In this document: one piece after another, positions 9,797 to 19,823 of the stretch | Layout: each line of letters opens with the position of its first letter | Position numbering within the stretch: the stretch's first letter is position 1 | Made by a program: the position numbers and the translations under genes | NCBI GenBank assembly: GCA_905250885.1 | Contig: CAJNOQ010002427.1 | Location: 1 to 24,395, forward strand | Reading direction: 5' to 3' | Origin: Didymodactylos carnosus | Lineage: Eukaryota > Rotifera > Eurotatoria > Philodinida > Philodinidae | DNA: 24,395 nucleotides | The notes under the pieces: generated by a model | The model's input: only the letters and a program-made list of their open reading frames with translations | Databases searched by the model: none | What the model was told of the DNA's origin: nothing

Positions 9797-12295
9797 ATGG
9801 ATCGATTCAACAAAGGGTCAAATATGATTTTTGATGATCGATTTATGAAACGTGAAAGTGGAAATAATGATGGTAATGCGTTCAAGACAAAAACTGATCC
9901 AAGTAAGTTTTGGTCAAATGAAATGTTAATCCGACAAAAACGGTTTTTTTCAAAATGGTCTATAGAATTTAAGAAGAAACTGTCTGATATTTTGTCATCA
10001 TTTTATTTTCTTGAAGAAGTAAAAATATACTCATTTTTCCAAAATTCTGAACAAAGAGGAAATATGATAAAGATACTTGACTTCCTTTACATCAAAGCCT
10101 ACACGTTTTCTTGCTTTAAATTTTTCCTATAATACAGTGACACAGAAAGCACGACATTAACCTTGTCTGTAAGTATTTTGAATAATTTACTTTTATTATA
10201 GTAGCAGTATAGTATTAAACATCCACTAGCCAGATGTTTTATGAGAAATATATGAATACTAATTAATTAGTTCAATAGACTGACTCTACATTGTCTCAAA
10301 TTTATTTTGGACTATCATTATCAATTCTTTCATTTTCGCTAAATATTTCATGAAAACAATGGGACATCTATCTTAATGTTATTTGAGTAACTTTATGTTC
10401 TTGAAGTTTTACACGAACTATTTTAATTAAAAGTTTCATATTCTTGCCCACACAAAATTTTGAAACAGTAGGACATCATTTTTTGTTTACGTGTAAAGAA
10501 GCACCATAAATAGAATATATCGTATAAGAATCTGTTTTATTTCACTTTTACGGCTTAGGATTTGTTAATAAAAGTAGACAAAGAAGAAGAAACACATGAA
10601 ACATCCACTAATTATTTTTCTATATCGAGGAAATTTGATATTGTGTCAGGGGATCAGAATGTATCTTCAATAGACATAAATAATGGATGAATACTTTTTT
10701 TTGTTGATGATTTGCAAGAATTGATAATTCTCCTATCACGTACACGGAACTGATAACATTCTGCTTTCCAGTATTCTTTTGATTTCGTTGCTGTATGCTA
10801 ATTTGAAGATTGATTGAAATTTACTATTGAGCTTGAGTGGTTCTAAAAACTTGATAACATATTTAGGACTATTCCAATTGATTTGAAGCAAACTGTTTAC
10901 ACTTTTTCTGTAGGTCGCACTCCTAGACTAATCGCTGTTGGAATTATGGCATCAGTCGCTGGACTTTTGATGATTGTTTTATTCGCACGCTATTGGCAGT
11001 ATTACAGACGTCGTCGAAAAGAAGGTGAAGAACTATCATATAGTGTAACGCGTTATTGGCGTAAACAACTTGGATCATCATCTTTTGACAGTTTAACACC
11101 ACCTCCACATACAAAGCAGTCAGACCATTGCCAAGATCATCAAAAGGTATCATCTCAATTTTCTCTCATTAAAAATAGTTTTTCATGGCCCGAATCGGCT
11201 GATCAAGGAATGTACGATCGTAAAAATAATGGTATTAGTACGTCACCAACAACCTTATCCCTTTCATCTTCATCTTCATCATGCAATGGCATAACACCAA
11301 CAATATCACCACCATCTCTCACGTTCAGTTTACGTTATGATCCATCGACTTCTATAGTATACGTACGAATAATAAGCGCACAAGATATAACATCATCATG
11401 CAGAAAAATCAAGTCATCAACAATATTAATGCTTGATTCTTATGTACGTGTCGAATTATTACCAGAAAGAATTCAAAAATTAAAAACACGTATCATTAAA
11501 AAGTCGGCACAACCAATTTATGATGAAATGCTTCAATTCAATAATGTCAAAGGAGATGAACAAAGTTTGTTATTTACGGTATCAAGTTATGATAGATTTA
11601 CAAGAGATGAAGTTCTTGGTGAAGTATTGTTTCCATTAGACACTAATATATTGAATTCCGAGATAATGAATAATGAAATAATATTTAGAAAAGATATTAT
11701 GCCAAGATATAAACAAGTATGTTTTAGTTGTTCACTATCTAGCGTTGAATAATCTCTTTCTATCTTTCTTCTTCTTCTTTTAGTTATCTGAACAAGAATT
11801 AGGTGAAATCCTGGTATCATTATCTTATCAGTCATCGGATAGTACAATAACAGTCATTGTTTTGAAAGCAACAAATTTACCAAAGATTGGTACATCTCGA
11901 TTAATAAGTATGTAAAATTTGATTTTAAATAATTTTTAATTAGCTTACTTTTTATATTCAATCTAGATCCTTATTTTAAAATATACATGCTATATAAAGA
12001 TCAACGTATTGTAAAAAAACGAAGTATTATAAAACGCAGTACATATAATCCAGTGTTTAATGAATGTTTTACATTTTCTATACCATCAAATGATATTAAA
12101 AATATCCGTTTTGAATTAATTGTATTTGATTTTGATCGGCACATGAAACATGAGCCAATTGGAAAATGTGATATTGGTGGTGGACAGCGACAGTATGATG
12201 AAAAGAAACTAGTAAACGAAAAACATTGGAATGATATGTGTCATCAATCTGCAAAACAAATAGCCAGTTGGTATCGGTTAAATCCAGTTTATTAA
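9797..12295 (+). CDS. Synaptotagmin, Syt4/Syt11 type, with altered calcium-binding sites
   Basis: Exons: 9797-9902, 10914-11716, 11784-11907, 11967-12295; introns of 1011, 67 and 59 bp join in phase into 453 aa. Synaptotagmins are vesicle membrane proteins that couple calcium and lipids to exocytosis. A short N-terminus is followed by a membrane segment (about 41-60), the basic stop YYRRRRK, a Ser/Pro-rich linker, C2A (about 171-285) and C2B (about 309-450). C2B ends with HWNDM (431-435) and WYRL (446-449), the synaptotagmin WHXL position. In C2A loop 3 the first aspartate is serine (S260 in SSYDRFTRDE), the substitution typical of Syt4 and Syt11. Loop 1 keeps D210 but looks lengthened and lacks an obvious first Asp. 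In C2B loop 1 both aspartates are replaced (G339, N345), while loop 3 keeps FDFD (398-401). The linker GEILVSLSYQSS also resembles Syt4. Exon 1 is the least certain part: it was chosen for its ATG context, strong donor (GTAAGT) and matching phase. Confidence 0.9.
9903..10913 (+). other. Long first intron of the synaptotagmin gene (1011 bp)
   Basis: Donor AAGTAAGT at 9902/9903 and acceptor TTTTCTGTAG at 10913. A small exon-like piece (about 10138-10171, AG before and GTAAGTATT after) would introduce a stop in the main frame, so it is not included. Nothing else is recognisable here. Confidence 0.6.
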
Positions 12296-12437
12296 ACGAT
12301 TGTTTAATTGTTTGAGACAAATTAAATTTTTATTCTTTATTGTTGTTGTTTTTGTATCTAATTTATTCGATGAGATCGATGTTTAATCTAATTGTATATA
12401 TAGATGTATATGTATAAAGATATTCAATGAACGTACA

Positions 12438-12473
12438 AATAAATAAATCATAGCTCTTTTGTTGCTTAATAAA
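12438..12473 (+). promoter_or_regulatory. Likely polyadenylation signals of the synaptotagmin gene
   Basis: AATAAA occurs at 12438-12443, 12442-12447 and 12468-12473, about 145-180 bp after the stop at 12295, in an AT-rich stretch with no coding signal. This is a normal distance for a short 3' UTR. The call rests on the hexamer alone. Confidence 0.45.
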
Positions 12474-13729
12474 AATGAACAGAAAAATAAAATAAAAACT
12501 GAACACTCGCCCCAGTACAATCAAAATCTTTTGTTTGGACCAGAATTGACGATTCTTCTTCTTTTTTTTCTGGTGTATACATACACCCACATTTTATGTG
12601 TAATTCTTTTTTTTTTTGTCTATTTGGTTGAGATTAGTTGTGATACAACAATTAATTGGAAAATTGAATTGTGAAATAGCTAGTTTATTGAAAGAGTGCC
12701 GGTTTGAGAAAAACAATTGATATCTTAGTAAATATTAAATATGTAAATTCGCCAAGACGATGATGCTGAAGCATTTGTTAATAAATTGTTAGAGATGATA
12801 TTGACTTTCTGAAATGACAATTTCTTTACATTATTTGAATGTTTTATGAATCTATTGTTATCGTTGCAAATTTGAATGCACTTTCTAATCGAAATCAATC
12901 ACAAACTAACATATGATAGAAAAGTGGTATGGTAGCCACTCTTATGCCTTTCTCAAGTCAATTAACCAAACCTTTTATTTGGCTGTTTTAATCTATCTAC
13001 ATGTGATTTTCAAATACGTATTGTAAAGTTTCAAAAGATGGTTGTTTTTATATTGATGAAACGACGTTAACTAACTGTTCCTAACAAGATGAATTTAAAT
13101 TTTAGAAGAATAGCTCACATACAAGTCGACTATAAAGGCTCACCCCCCAAAAGATCCCGCTATCACAAATTCCTACTTAAATTATATCATATTTTCTTCA
13201 ATACTGCACGCTTCGAATGTCAACGAAAGCCGACAGTAGAAAATAAATTAAAAATGTGCATAGAAATAGTTACCTAATTACCAAATGACTATGAATTCAT
13301 CGCGTACATTCTATTCAACGGAAGATAATCAGTCAGCAAAGTTTCAATAATCTCATCAGCATTGATGATCGATGCAGTGAATGTTTTCTTCAAATCAGCA
13401 AAAAAATGTAAACGCAACAAGAAAAATGCGTAAAACATCAGATTGCCTAAATTCATATTATTTTTTGTCTTATCAATAAACATTTTGTCATTAATCTATT
13501 CTATTTTTTTATTTTGATCCATCGCTTATTATGAGGTACACATAAAAAATCTTTATTTAAAGGCCCAAACTGCTGAATAAATAAAATGGGACATGAAGCT
13601 GCGAGATTTATAGAAAGAACGATGAAGAGGTGTTCGTCCGTCGACAAGATCGTCGACTCAGTTGACAAAACTAAGTCAACTGAGTCACCGATCTCGTCCA
13701 TATAGACATTCAGTAGATGTACCAATTAA
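12474..13729. other. Intergenic, no intact gene seen
   Basis: No motif-bearing frame. Minus-strand open frames at 13289-13483 and 13501-13725 may be scraps of the remnant at 13730-13924. A 19-bp hairpin (13648-13666 with 13675-13693) lies inside the second of them. Confidence 0.4.
13648..13693. repeat. Hairpin with 19-bp arms, 8-nt loop
   Basis: GATCGTCGACTCAGTTGAC pairs with GTCAACTGAGTCACCGATC; the inner 12 bp match perfectly and the outer part has a small mismatch. The loop is AAAACTAA. Confidence 0.8.
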
Positions 13730-13924
13730 AAATAATTAAAATCTACCGTATGTCGACGAATCTTCTATTAAAGCATAATGTAATGTCTTCTTATAACCAT
13801 TGATCGTCAATTGTTTCATACTATAGAAGAGCAAATCATTGCCTGCAACGTACGTTCCTAAACGAAACGTCCACTGACGAACTTTCAAATATTGCAACTG
13901 ACAATTGAATTGATGTTGCTCGTT
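13730..13924 (-). pseudogene. Coding-like fragment, unknown family
   Basis: An open minus-strand frame of 64 codons without a start. Its composition is protein-like, including YLKVRQWTFRLGTYVAGNDL and KKTLHYALIEDSSTYG, with aromatic and charged residues in a natural mix, unlike the lysine/phenylalanine-rich chance frames nearby. It ends at a TAA (13730-13732) and has a TAA immediately upstream (13925-13927). Two further minus-strand open frames (13501-13725, 13289-13483) follow in the downstream direction and could be pieces of the same decayed gene. I do not recognise the protein. It shares a short pattern, YVAxNxLL, with the remnant at 14725-14975. It could also be a single exon of a gene whose other exons I missed. 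Confidence 0.35.
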
Positions 13925-14136
13925 TTAAGCGATATAAAATAAATAAAAATAAATTCATTACAATTCATTTGGTTCATTTTACTTCAGCACTATATATGCT
14001 CAGAAAAGAAGTTGTATCCAGATAAACAACCAAATTAAAACAATCTGACTCTAATGTTTTATTTCCTTTCATTTAATACATATTTTGCGCAACAGTATTT
14101 ATTTTAACTAAATTTCTTTCGATTAATTTTCATTTA

Positions 14137-14214
14137 TTCAGTCTTCTATATCTCTCATATTTCCATCTGTGCGATTTCTGCCGGATGGAAATATGAGAGA
14201 TATAGAAGACTGAA
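14137..14214. repeat. Perfect 31-bp inverted repeat, 16-nt loop
   Basis: Arms 14137-14167 and 14184-14214 are exact reverse complements over all 31 bases; the loop is 14168-14183 (TGTGCGATTTCTGCCG). No mismatch means it is recent, under selection, or maintained by pairing. There is no open frame. Confidence 0.95.
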
Positions 14215-14724
14215 GATGGGAATATCAGGATTAAACAAACGAATGGTGTGTGAAATCATTGGACAACATCTGATGCTGATCATTTGTCCTTTTGTCACAT
14301 TGTTATGTAGTTTTTGATTTTCATGAAAATATTTTTTATTCCAATATGTAGAAGGTCACTAGACTTTTCTATGTGCAGCTGTAATCTTTTTAACATATAT
14401 CACACAGAAACATCATATTTCACTTTTTTTCAATATGACTCGATACTTTCTATTTTTTTGCGGCCTCATCCCTTATCTCAACAATCTTCGAAAAAAATTC
14501 TCATCAGAATAAGATATTTTCTGTTCGAATTAAAATGTTAACAATTTTTATTCATTTTTTTCCTTCGCTCTCTATTATACCATTCATCGAAGAATGAAGT
14601 TATATATTTCACGAAAATTTTCACTGTATCAAAACTATGTTTTAATGATGTTGAACTACTAATCTAAATCTACCGTACATGTAGTATCAACAGATATAAA
14701 TGATGTAGTTGTATCCTGTTAAAA
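14215..14724. other. Non-coding, nothing recognised
   Basis: AT-rich sequence. A 75-codon plus-strand frame from 14314 has no recognisable motif. No repeat or RNA gene seen. Confidence 0.4.
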
Positions 14725-14975
14725 TTACGAAGCAGGTGAAAATGGTGAACTACACTTATTAGAAGGTAGACAATTAAGACGATAATCAATTTCATTATTG
14801 ATAAATTTTGTTGCTGAATGACATCGATTTAATCAAGTGTACGGTTTAATATTATCGCGTTTTGATTGAATCGTTCAAATGAATAATTTTGACAAAATAA
14901 GGAACAATTAAGCCGAAACCATTGATCGGCTGTTGTCAATAGAGTATTGAGTGCAACATACATGGAACAATTATC
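14725..14975 (-). pseudogene. Coding-like fragment with a frameshift, unknown family
   Basis: On the minus strand a frame from 14975 reads NCSMYVALNTLLTTADQWFR and FCQNYSFERFNQNA, reaching TAA at 14829. The neighbouring frame then continues with RCHSATKFINNEIDYRLNCL and SSPFSPAS to a TAA at 14725. The smooth change of frame near 14829 suggests an indel in an old gene. Four or more cysteines suggest a secreted or extracellular domain. I do not recognise the family. The YVAxNxLL pattern links it to the fragment at 13730-13924, about 0.8 kb further along the same strand. Confidence 0.33.
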
Positions 14976-15359
14976 CTACTAAACTACTTTCAAAATCAGA
15001 TCCTCAAAGTAAATGAAAAAGCGTCATTTTCTGAAAAAAGGACAAAATTAACTTTAGCAAAAAACTTGAAATGTGAAAAGCTGATGAAAACATCTCAGCC
15101 TGTCCGATACTTCATTATTGTATTATGGAACAGATAAGCTAGAAGTTGAGAGATCAAAACACAATACAGACGGTAGTTTCATTTAATGTAGAAAATATCA
15201 AAGTTTTCATTTGTACTAACGGATAGAAAAATTAAAAAAAAGAAAGAAAAATTAGAAAAGTAGAAATTATTGAGCTTTTTGGATTTTTTAGTTTCTACAC
15301 ATATAATTAGACTTTTTTTCCAAAATCTAGTCATCACTTAAAAAGCCATCTAAAATATC
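14976..15359. other. Non-coding, nothing recognised
   Basis: AT-rich with an A/G-rich run near 15230-15270. No exon or repeat identified. Confidence 0.4.
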
Positions 15360-16560
15360 TTAAAGGATAGCCTGAAGTGTCTACTTTCAGAATCTATATC
15401 GCTTTCGGTTACAGAAGTGAGTTTTCGCGGCTTTCGAGCAAGTTTCCTAGGAGCTCCGAAAAACCGGATCTTCAAATAATAGTTTTTTCCTTGATACTTT
15501 GGCAATTAAATTTTTTTCTGAACGCGCAGCAAACTTTTCTGATCAAAATAAGACGTCGCACAACTCTGTATAACGTTGCATTAAAAAGTTACAGGCATTT
15601 TTCTAAAAGCCCTAAAATTGAACATTTTATATAGCGTTCTATACACCGCTTTCTCTACATGTGAGTTACACCTGAAGTATTTGGACCGACCGGTGCCGAT
15701 TTTTCAATTAGGACTTAGTTTTTTGTCAAATTGAGGATTTCCAGAAAACCAGGAAGTGTTTTTCGGCTTTCTGAGGTTGTTGGTTGTCTACAAAACGGGC
15801 CAAGACCTAATTGGAAAATCAGCGCCGGTCAGTTCATGTAGCCAGGTGTCTAGTTTAAAATAAAACTCTCTAGCTTGAAGTATATTAAAAAATTTTGGGA
15901 AATACGTCGAGGTCCTCCGGGGAACAACGTGAACATTTGGGAAAAAAACGAAAGTGAGACTTTTCAAGATTTAAATAGCACGTTATATACTTCAGTGGCC
16001 GCTCTGTCTTTTTGCCCTTGGAATATTTTTTCTAAATGCCATCAGAAGTGAGAAAATCGCTACGCAAATTTCTGTCGAGAAACATAGTAATGAAGAAAGA
16101 AAATTTATTTTTATTAGAACACAACACGATATCTAGAAACAAAATACACGGTTTAAAACTAGACCTTTCTCTCTATTCACTCGTAAAAATTTTTTTTATA
16201 GGACGCGTTGGAATAGAAAAAATCGATTTTCTTTCTGTGCTAAGTGTTTTTCAAGGAACATACGGCAGTATAGTGTTTTTTTTTCCCAAATTTTCTCAAC
16301 TCCAAACTCGATGAAACTTTCAGAAAATATTCTCCTCAATGCATTGAATCTATATAGTTAGCATAAATATGCATAAATGTTACTGGGTGAAGTTACAGGT
16401 TTTCCAAAAAACCGAGTTTTTTTAAAGGTTTTTCCGTTTTTTTCTGTTCCAAAGTAGTTTTTCTCAAAAGGAGCGACATATTCAGAATCAGCGCGAAAAA
16501 CTGCATCTAAAGGTGTGTGTTTGAGGTATTTCTGAATAAAACATGTTTCGATTTAGTGTA
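15360..16560. repeat. Diverged repeat cluster related to the foldback family
   Basis: Bases 15533-15594 resemble 150-213 (TTTCTGATCAAAATAAGACG versus TTTCTGATTAAAATGAGACA, then a matching CAACTCT/CAGCTCT and GTTACAG/GTTATACAG). Bases 15688-15715 and 15803-15830 form an inverted repeat of 28 bp (GACCGGTGCCGATTTTTCAA with its near complement). Words such as GAAAACCAGG and GAAAAACCGG recur as in the other copies. The 85- and 92-codon open frames here show no protein pattern. Confidence 0.5.
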
Positions 16561-16637
16561 ATGTGACGGTTTCAGCGTATTGACACATCCACGTGCCAAG
16601 TCAAAATTGCTATGTCAATACAAAGAAAGCGTCACAT
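16561..16637. repeat. Small palindrome around the conserved core
   Basis: ATGTGACG (16561-16568) pairs with CGTCACAT (16630-16637), and GTATTGAC (16577-16584) with GTCAATAC (16614-16621). The centre CATCCACGTGCCAAGTCAAA with ATTGCTATG is the same core found in the larger palindrome, but the arms are different sequences. Confidence 0.7.
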
Positions 16638-16640
16638 GTC

Positions 16641-16895
16641 GGAAAAGCGGTACAAACCTACTTTGAAAGCTTGACGATTGCGTCATTGAAAAGAGCGTGT
16701 ACAAAAACCTATAAAAACAGTGCTTAGAGACTTTCGTACCGCTTTTCTAGCACATGTCCACGTGTCAAGTCAAAATTGCTATGTGCTAGAAAAACGGTAC
16801 GAAAGTCTCTAAGCACTGTTTTTATAGGTTTTCGTATACACTCTTTTCAATGACGCAATCGTTAAGCTTTCAAAGTAGGTTTGTACCGCTTTTCC
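16641..16895. repeat. Large palindrome, 115-bp arms, 25-bp core
   Basis: Arms are 16641-16755 and 16781-16895, with near-identical reverse complements (GGAAAAGCGGTACAAACCTA on the left, TAGGTTTGTACCGCTTTTCC on the right). The spacer is 16756-16780 (GTCCACGTGTCAAGTCAAAA, then TTGCT). There are only a handful of mismatches, so it is younger than the other repeats here. Confidence 0.92.
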
Positions 16896-16920
16896 AGAGA
16901 TCCAATCCCTGAAAAACCAG

Positions 16921-17058
16921 TTCAAACATATTTTGGAAGTTTGACGATTGCGTCGTTGAAAAGAGTGTATACGAAAACCTATAAAAACAGTATTTAGAAA
17001 CTTTCGTACCGCTTTTCTAGCAGATGTCCATGTGCCTAGTCAAAATTCCCCACTGTGT
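16921..17058 (+). repeat. Direct copy of the arm plus core
   Basis: The stretch aligns with the left arm and core of the preceding palindrome (TTTGACGATTGCGTCGTTGA, ACGAAAACCTATAAAAACAG, TACCGCTTTTCTAGCAGATG) and then continues CCCCACTGTG as in the copy at 1-126, instead of folding back. Confidence 0.85.
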
Positions 17059-17537
17059 TAGGGAGAGGAGGGGCTCTTAAAAAGAATTATACTATTTTCT
17101 TTGCTATATAAAAAATTCCGATTAACGCCGTTATAGCAACAGTAAAAATAAAACGTTTTCCGACTATGATTTAGGATTGGACTAGATATTGTAATAGTCG
17201 GCAAGTTAAATGTGAGCAGTTATTTTTATGTATTTGAACAACAATTTATTCCAATAGTGTGAAGTTGTTATGGCAAACAGAAAAATGTTGTTACTCTGCT
17301 AAATCGTATCATAACTTATAATTAATATATATCATCCATCGGTTCTTTCTCGAAATCTTTTCAGATGCGTATTTTTATTTTTCTCTTGGCAATGCCAGTA
17401 CGTGCACTCATTTTTTATCAATGTTATTGTATAGTGTAGGAATGATTAATCTAATTTTTATTCAATTTATTCTTTTGAAAAGTGTTACAGTTACAGTTTA
17501 TTGTTTACAAAAATAATATTTAAAAAATGTTAATTCT
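17059..17537. other. Non-coding, nothing recognised
   Basis: AT-rich sequence between the repeat cluster and the LRR remnant. No exon, RNA gene or repeat identified. Confidence 0.4.
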
Positions 17538-18410
17538 AATCATATGTATCGAGTTCGTTTGCGTATCGATAGTATATGAGGAGATTTTTTGGAATGGAAT
17601 AAAAAATTTGATAAATTTTTACAAATATCATTTGAACAACCATATTCGTTTCTTTTGAATAGACTAAATCACCGTGTTAAGAAGGTACAAATGAGATAAT
17701 TTTGTACTTTCACATACCTATGTAAATAACTTATATTCCCTAAACTAATTTCTAATGTTTTCAGATTTGAACATTATAATCTTGCATCATCATGTAGTTC
17801 TACAAGAATATTTAAAAGATCTTCAGGTATATTTAATGATAGATAATTAATTGTTTGTAAATTAAACAATAATTTCAATATATCGATGCAATCATTAATT
17901 CGATCAATTCGAATCAAAATAGATTTTTAGTGTTAATAATGGTTGTAAATAAAAAGATAATTGTGTTATGAAATAGTATTTTCCATTTCAGCTGTATTAG
18001 AAATATTGATTAATATTAGAGATTTTAAATCCCTAAATTATTCTAGTGGATATTTTGATAAAAATAGAAATATATTTGATGAAAAACTTAAGGAGACAAT
18101 ATGATGTTGACAACGAGGTATAATAATATCACAATAATAATATTCATATTCAACTTCTGTTAGATCCATATAAATTTTTAGTGTATTTTCAATAATTGTA
18201 TTTAATCTTGCATTTGAATTGTAAAAACTGCGCTTTTTTCTGTCGATATTCTCCGGAAAAAAAAATGTCTTGCTATTTCTTGAAAGCATTTGAACTTGTA
18301 TAATTCTTAAAGGAATCATCCAAAGAGGAAAACGCATATGTAATCCATTATAATAATGGAATAATTGTTCAGAAAAATTTCATCAACAATTCCTTTTAAT
18401 AGTTTTAGGC
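17538..18410 (-). pseudogene. Decayed leucine-rich-repeat, F-box-like protein remnant
   Basis: Read on the minus strand, successive pieces look like one leucine-rich protein broken by stops and frameshifts. One piece (about 18410-18350) contains LKGIVDEIFLNNYS, faintly F-box-like. A frame from 18337 contains SNARLNTIIENTLKIYMDL and CDIIIPRCQHHIVSLSFSSN, reaches a TAA at 18038-18040, and continues in the same frame with FRDLKSLILINIS. Further pieces are CIDILKLLFNLQTINYLSL (about 17904-17774), LKTLEISLGNISYL (about 17772-17670) and a last fragment to about 17540. The order, an N-terminal box followed by LRR-like strands, recalls the large F-box/LRR families of rotifers. That family link is from memory of the general pattern and is tentative. 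At least three in-frame stops or shifts argue that it is dead. Coding-like material (FHDLHSLKVRFRFKLNELL) continues to about 18720 and may belong to it. Confidence 0.42.
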
Positions 18411-19760
18411 ATAGCTCAAAAACAAGCTATCTTATAGAAATTCTAACAGAAAATCATAAGGTTAGAATGTGTCTCTTAGTTAAGAAAAAAATATATTCTT
18501 GCCTTCAGTCATAGAAAACAATGAAATAATTCTTAATTGAACGAGTTCTCGTTTTACCCGTTTATATTGTCTCTTATTTTCTAAAGCATTCAGATCATCT
18601 ATCAAAAGCTCGTTCAATTTGAATCTGAATCTAACTTTCAGAGAATGGAGATCATGAAAAATATGATGAAAATTTTTTTCTCATTCAAAAAGATGAAGAT
18701 CATGTTTTCAATATTTTATAGTGAGTGGAATTTTGATTTAAAAAGATTTCCCACTATTTAAGAAGTTGTAGACTTTACGTTGATTCTAATTTTTTGTATT
18801 AAGCTATGCGAATAACATAACCAGTTTTTGTTTTATTGAATTATGCAAACAGTATTACTACAAAATCGGAAAAATCTTTCACAATTTTTGGAAAATATTA
18901 AACCTTAAGACAAAAGCCCAAACGATAAGGTGGATTCTGTTACTTCATCACTGTATTTTATTAGTTGACTTTAAAAACACTAGTCCTTTATGACGCGTTG
19001 TTACCGAGAAATCTGTTAAATGAGATAAAAAACACTATATATTTGTTTATGAAATGGACTATATAAAATAGTTTCTGAGCCATAATTCCGTGCATAAAAC
19101 CAACACTAAGTAGGCTGATTATACTTCAGCCAGATGAAAATTGCATCAATTGCCACAACAGCTACACTCTACTTTAATCACACACTTATAAATTGATTGA
19201 AGACTGTAACATTCTGATTTTCACGCATTATACTGTAGTTATTGTTTGTAAGGAACTTACTACAATGAAAATTTGAGAAAATTGCCGTGAGAACGAGAAA
19301 TCGTAAAAATTCAAGACTCTGAGGTATTTTGCTCGAGTCATTTCAAGAGAAATCTCTCATCTTTGAGTTCTAATTACACTTGTAGCGTCCAGTGTAGTCT
19401 GAATAAAAAAGGGAACAGTATTTACTCGTTCTTTTGTTTTATTGGACAAAGAAGAATAGATTTGAGTATTATATTCAACAAGAATAAGAGACCAAAGGTT
19501 GGTTAAACAACAACAACAACAAAACAGATGATAAGATGCCATGATTGCACTAGCAAAATATTGTCAATTAGCAAAAAAAATGTTCAATTAGAAAAACAGC
19601 AATGAAACACACAAAAGAAAAATTTAAATAATATCAGACAGCTGAATAATAATATAATAAGAATGAGATTCAGAATTTAATTTCAAATATAAGAGGCAAA
19701 AAAAAAGAAGAAGAAAGCAAGATAAAAGGTCACTGTCGAGTGGGATAATCTCTTTCGTAA
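18411..19760. other. Intergenic, mostly nothing recognised
   Basis: Bases 18480-18720 contain protein-like minus-strand stretches that may extend the LRR remnant. A (CAA)5 microsatellite lies near 19507-19521. The rest shows no coding or repeat signal. Confidence 0.4.
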
Positions 19761-19770
19761 TTTATTTATT
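19761..19770 (-). promoter_or_regulatory. Likely polyadenylation signal of the Trio/Kalirin-like gene
   Basis: On the minus strand two overlapping AATAAA hexamers lie 54-63 bp after the stop codon at 19824-19826. The spacing suits a very short 3' UTR. Confidence 0.45.
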
Positions 19771-19823
19771 AAAATTTAATACTTGCACCGGCTTCATAGT
19801 TTAATTCGTTTATATTCTCTCCA

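Noticed and set aside
10138..10171. Micro-exon inside the first synaptotagmin intron
   Set aside because: It has AG and GTAAGT borders, but in the required phase it introduces a stop after seven codons.
16036..16314. Plus-strand open frame of 92 codons in the repeat cluster
   Set aside because: No motif, and the stretch belongs to diverged repeats.
17540..18105. Plus-strand spliced gene through the LRR remnant
   Set aside because: Three plus-strand pieces can be joined in phase, but they contain an in-frame TGA and the minus strand gives clear leucine-rich sequence with regular spacing, so the plus reading is its shadow.
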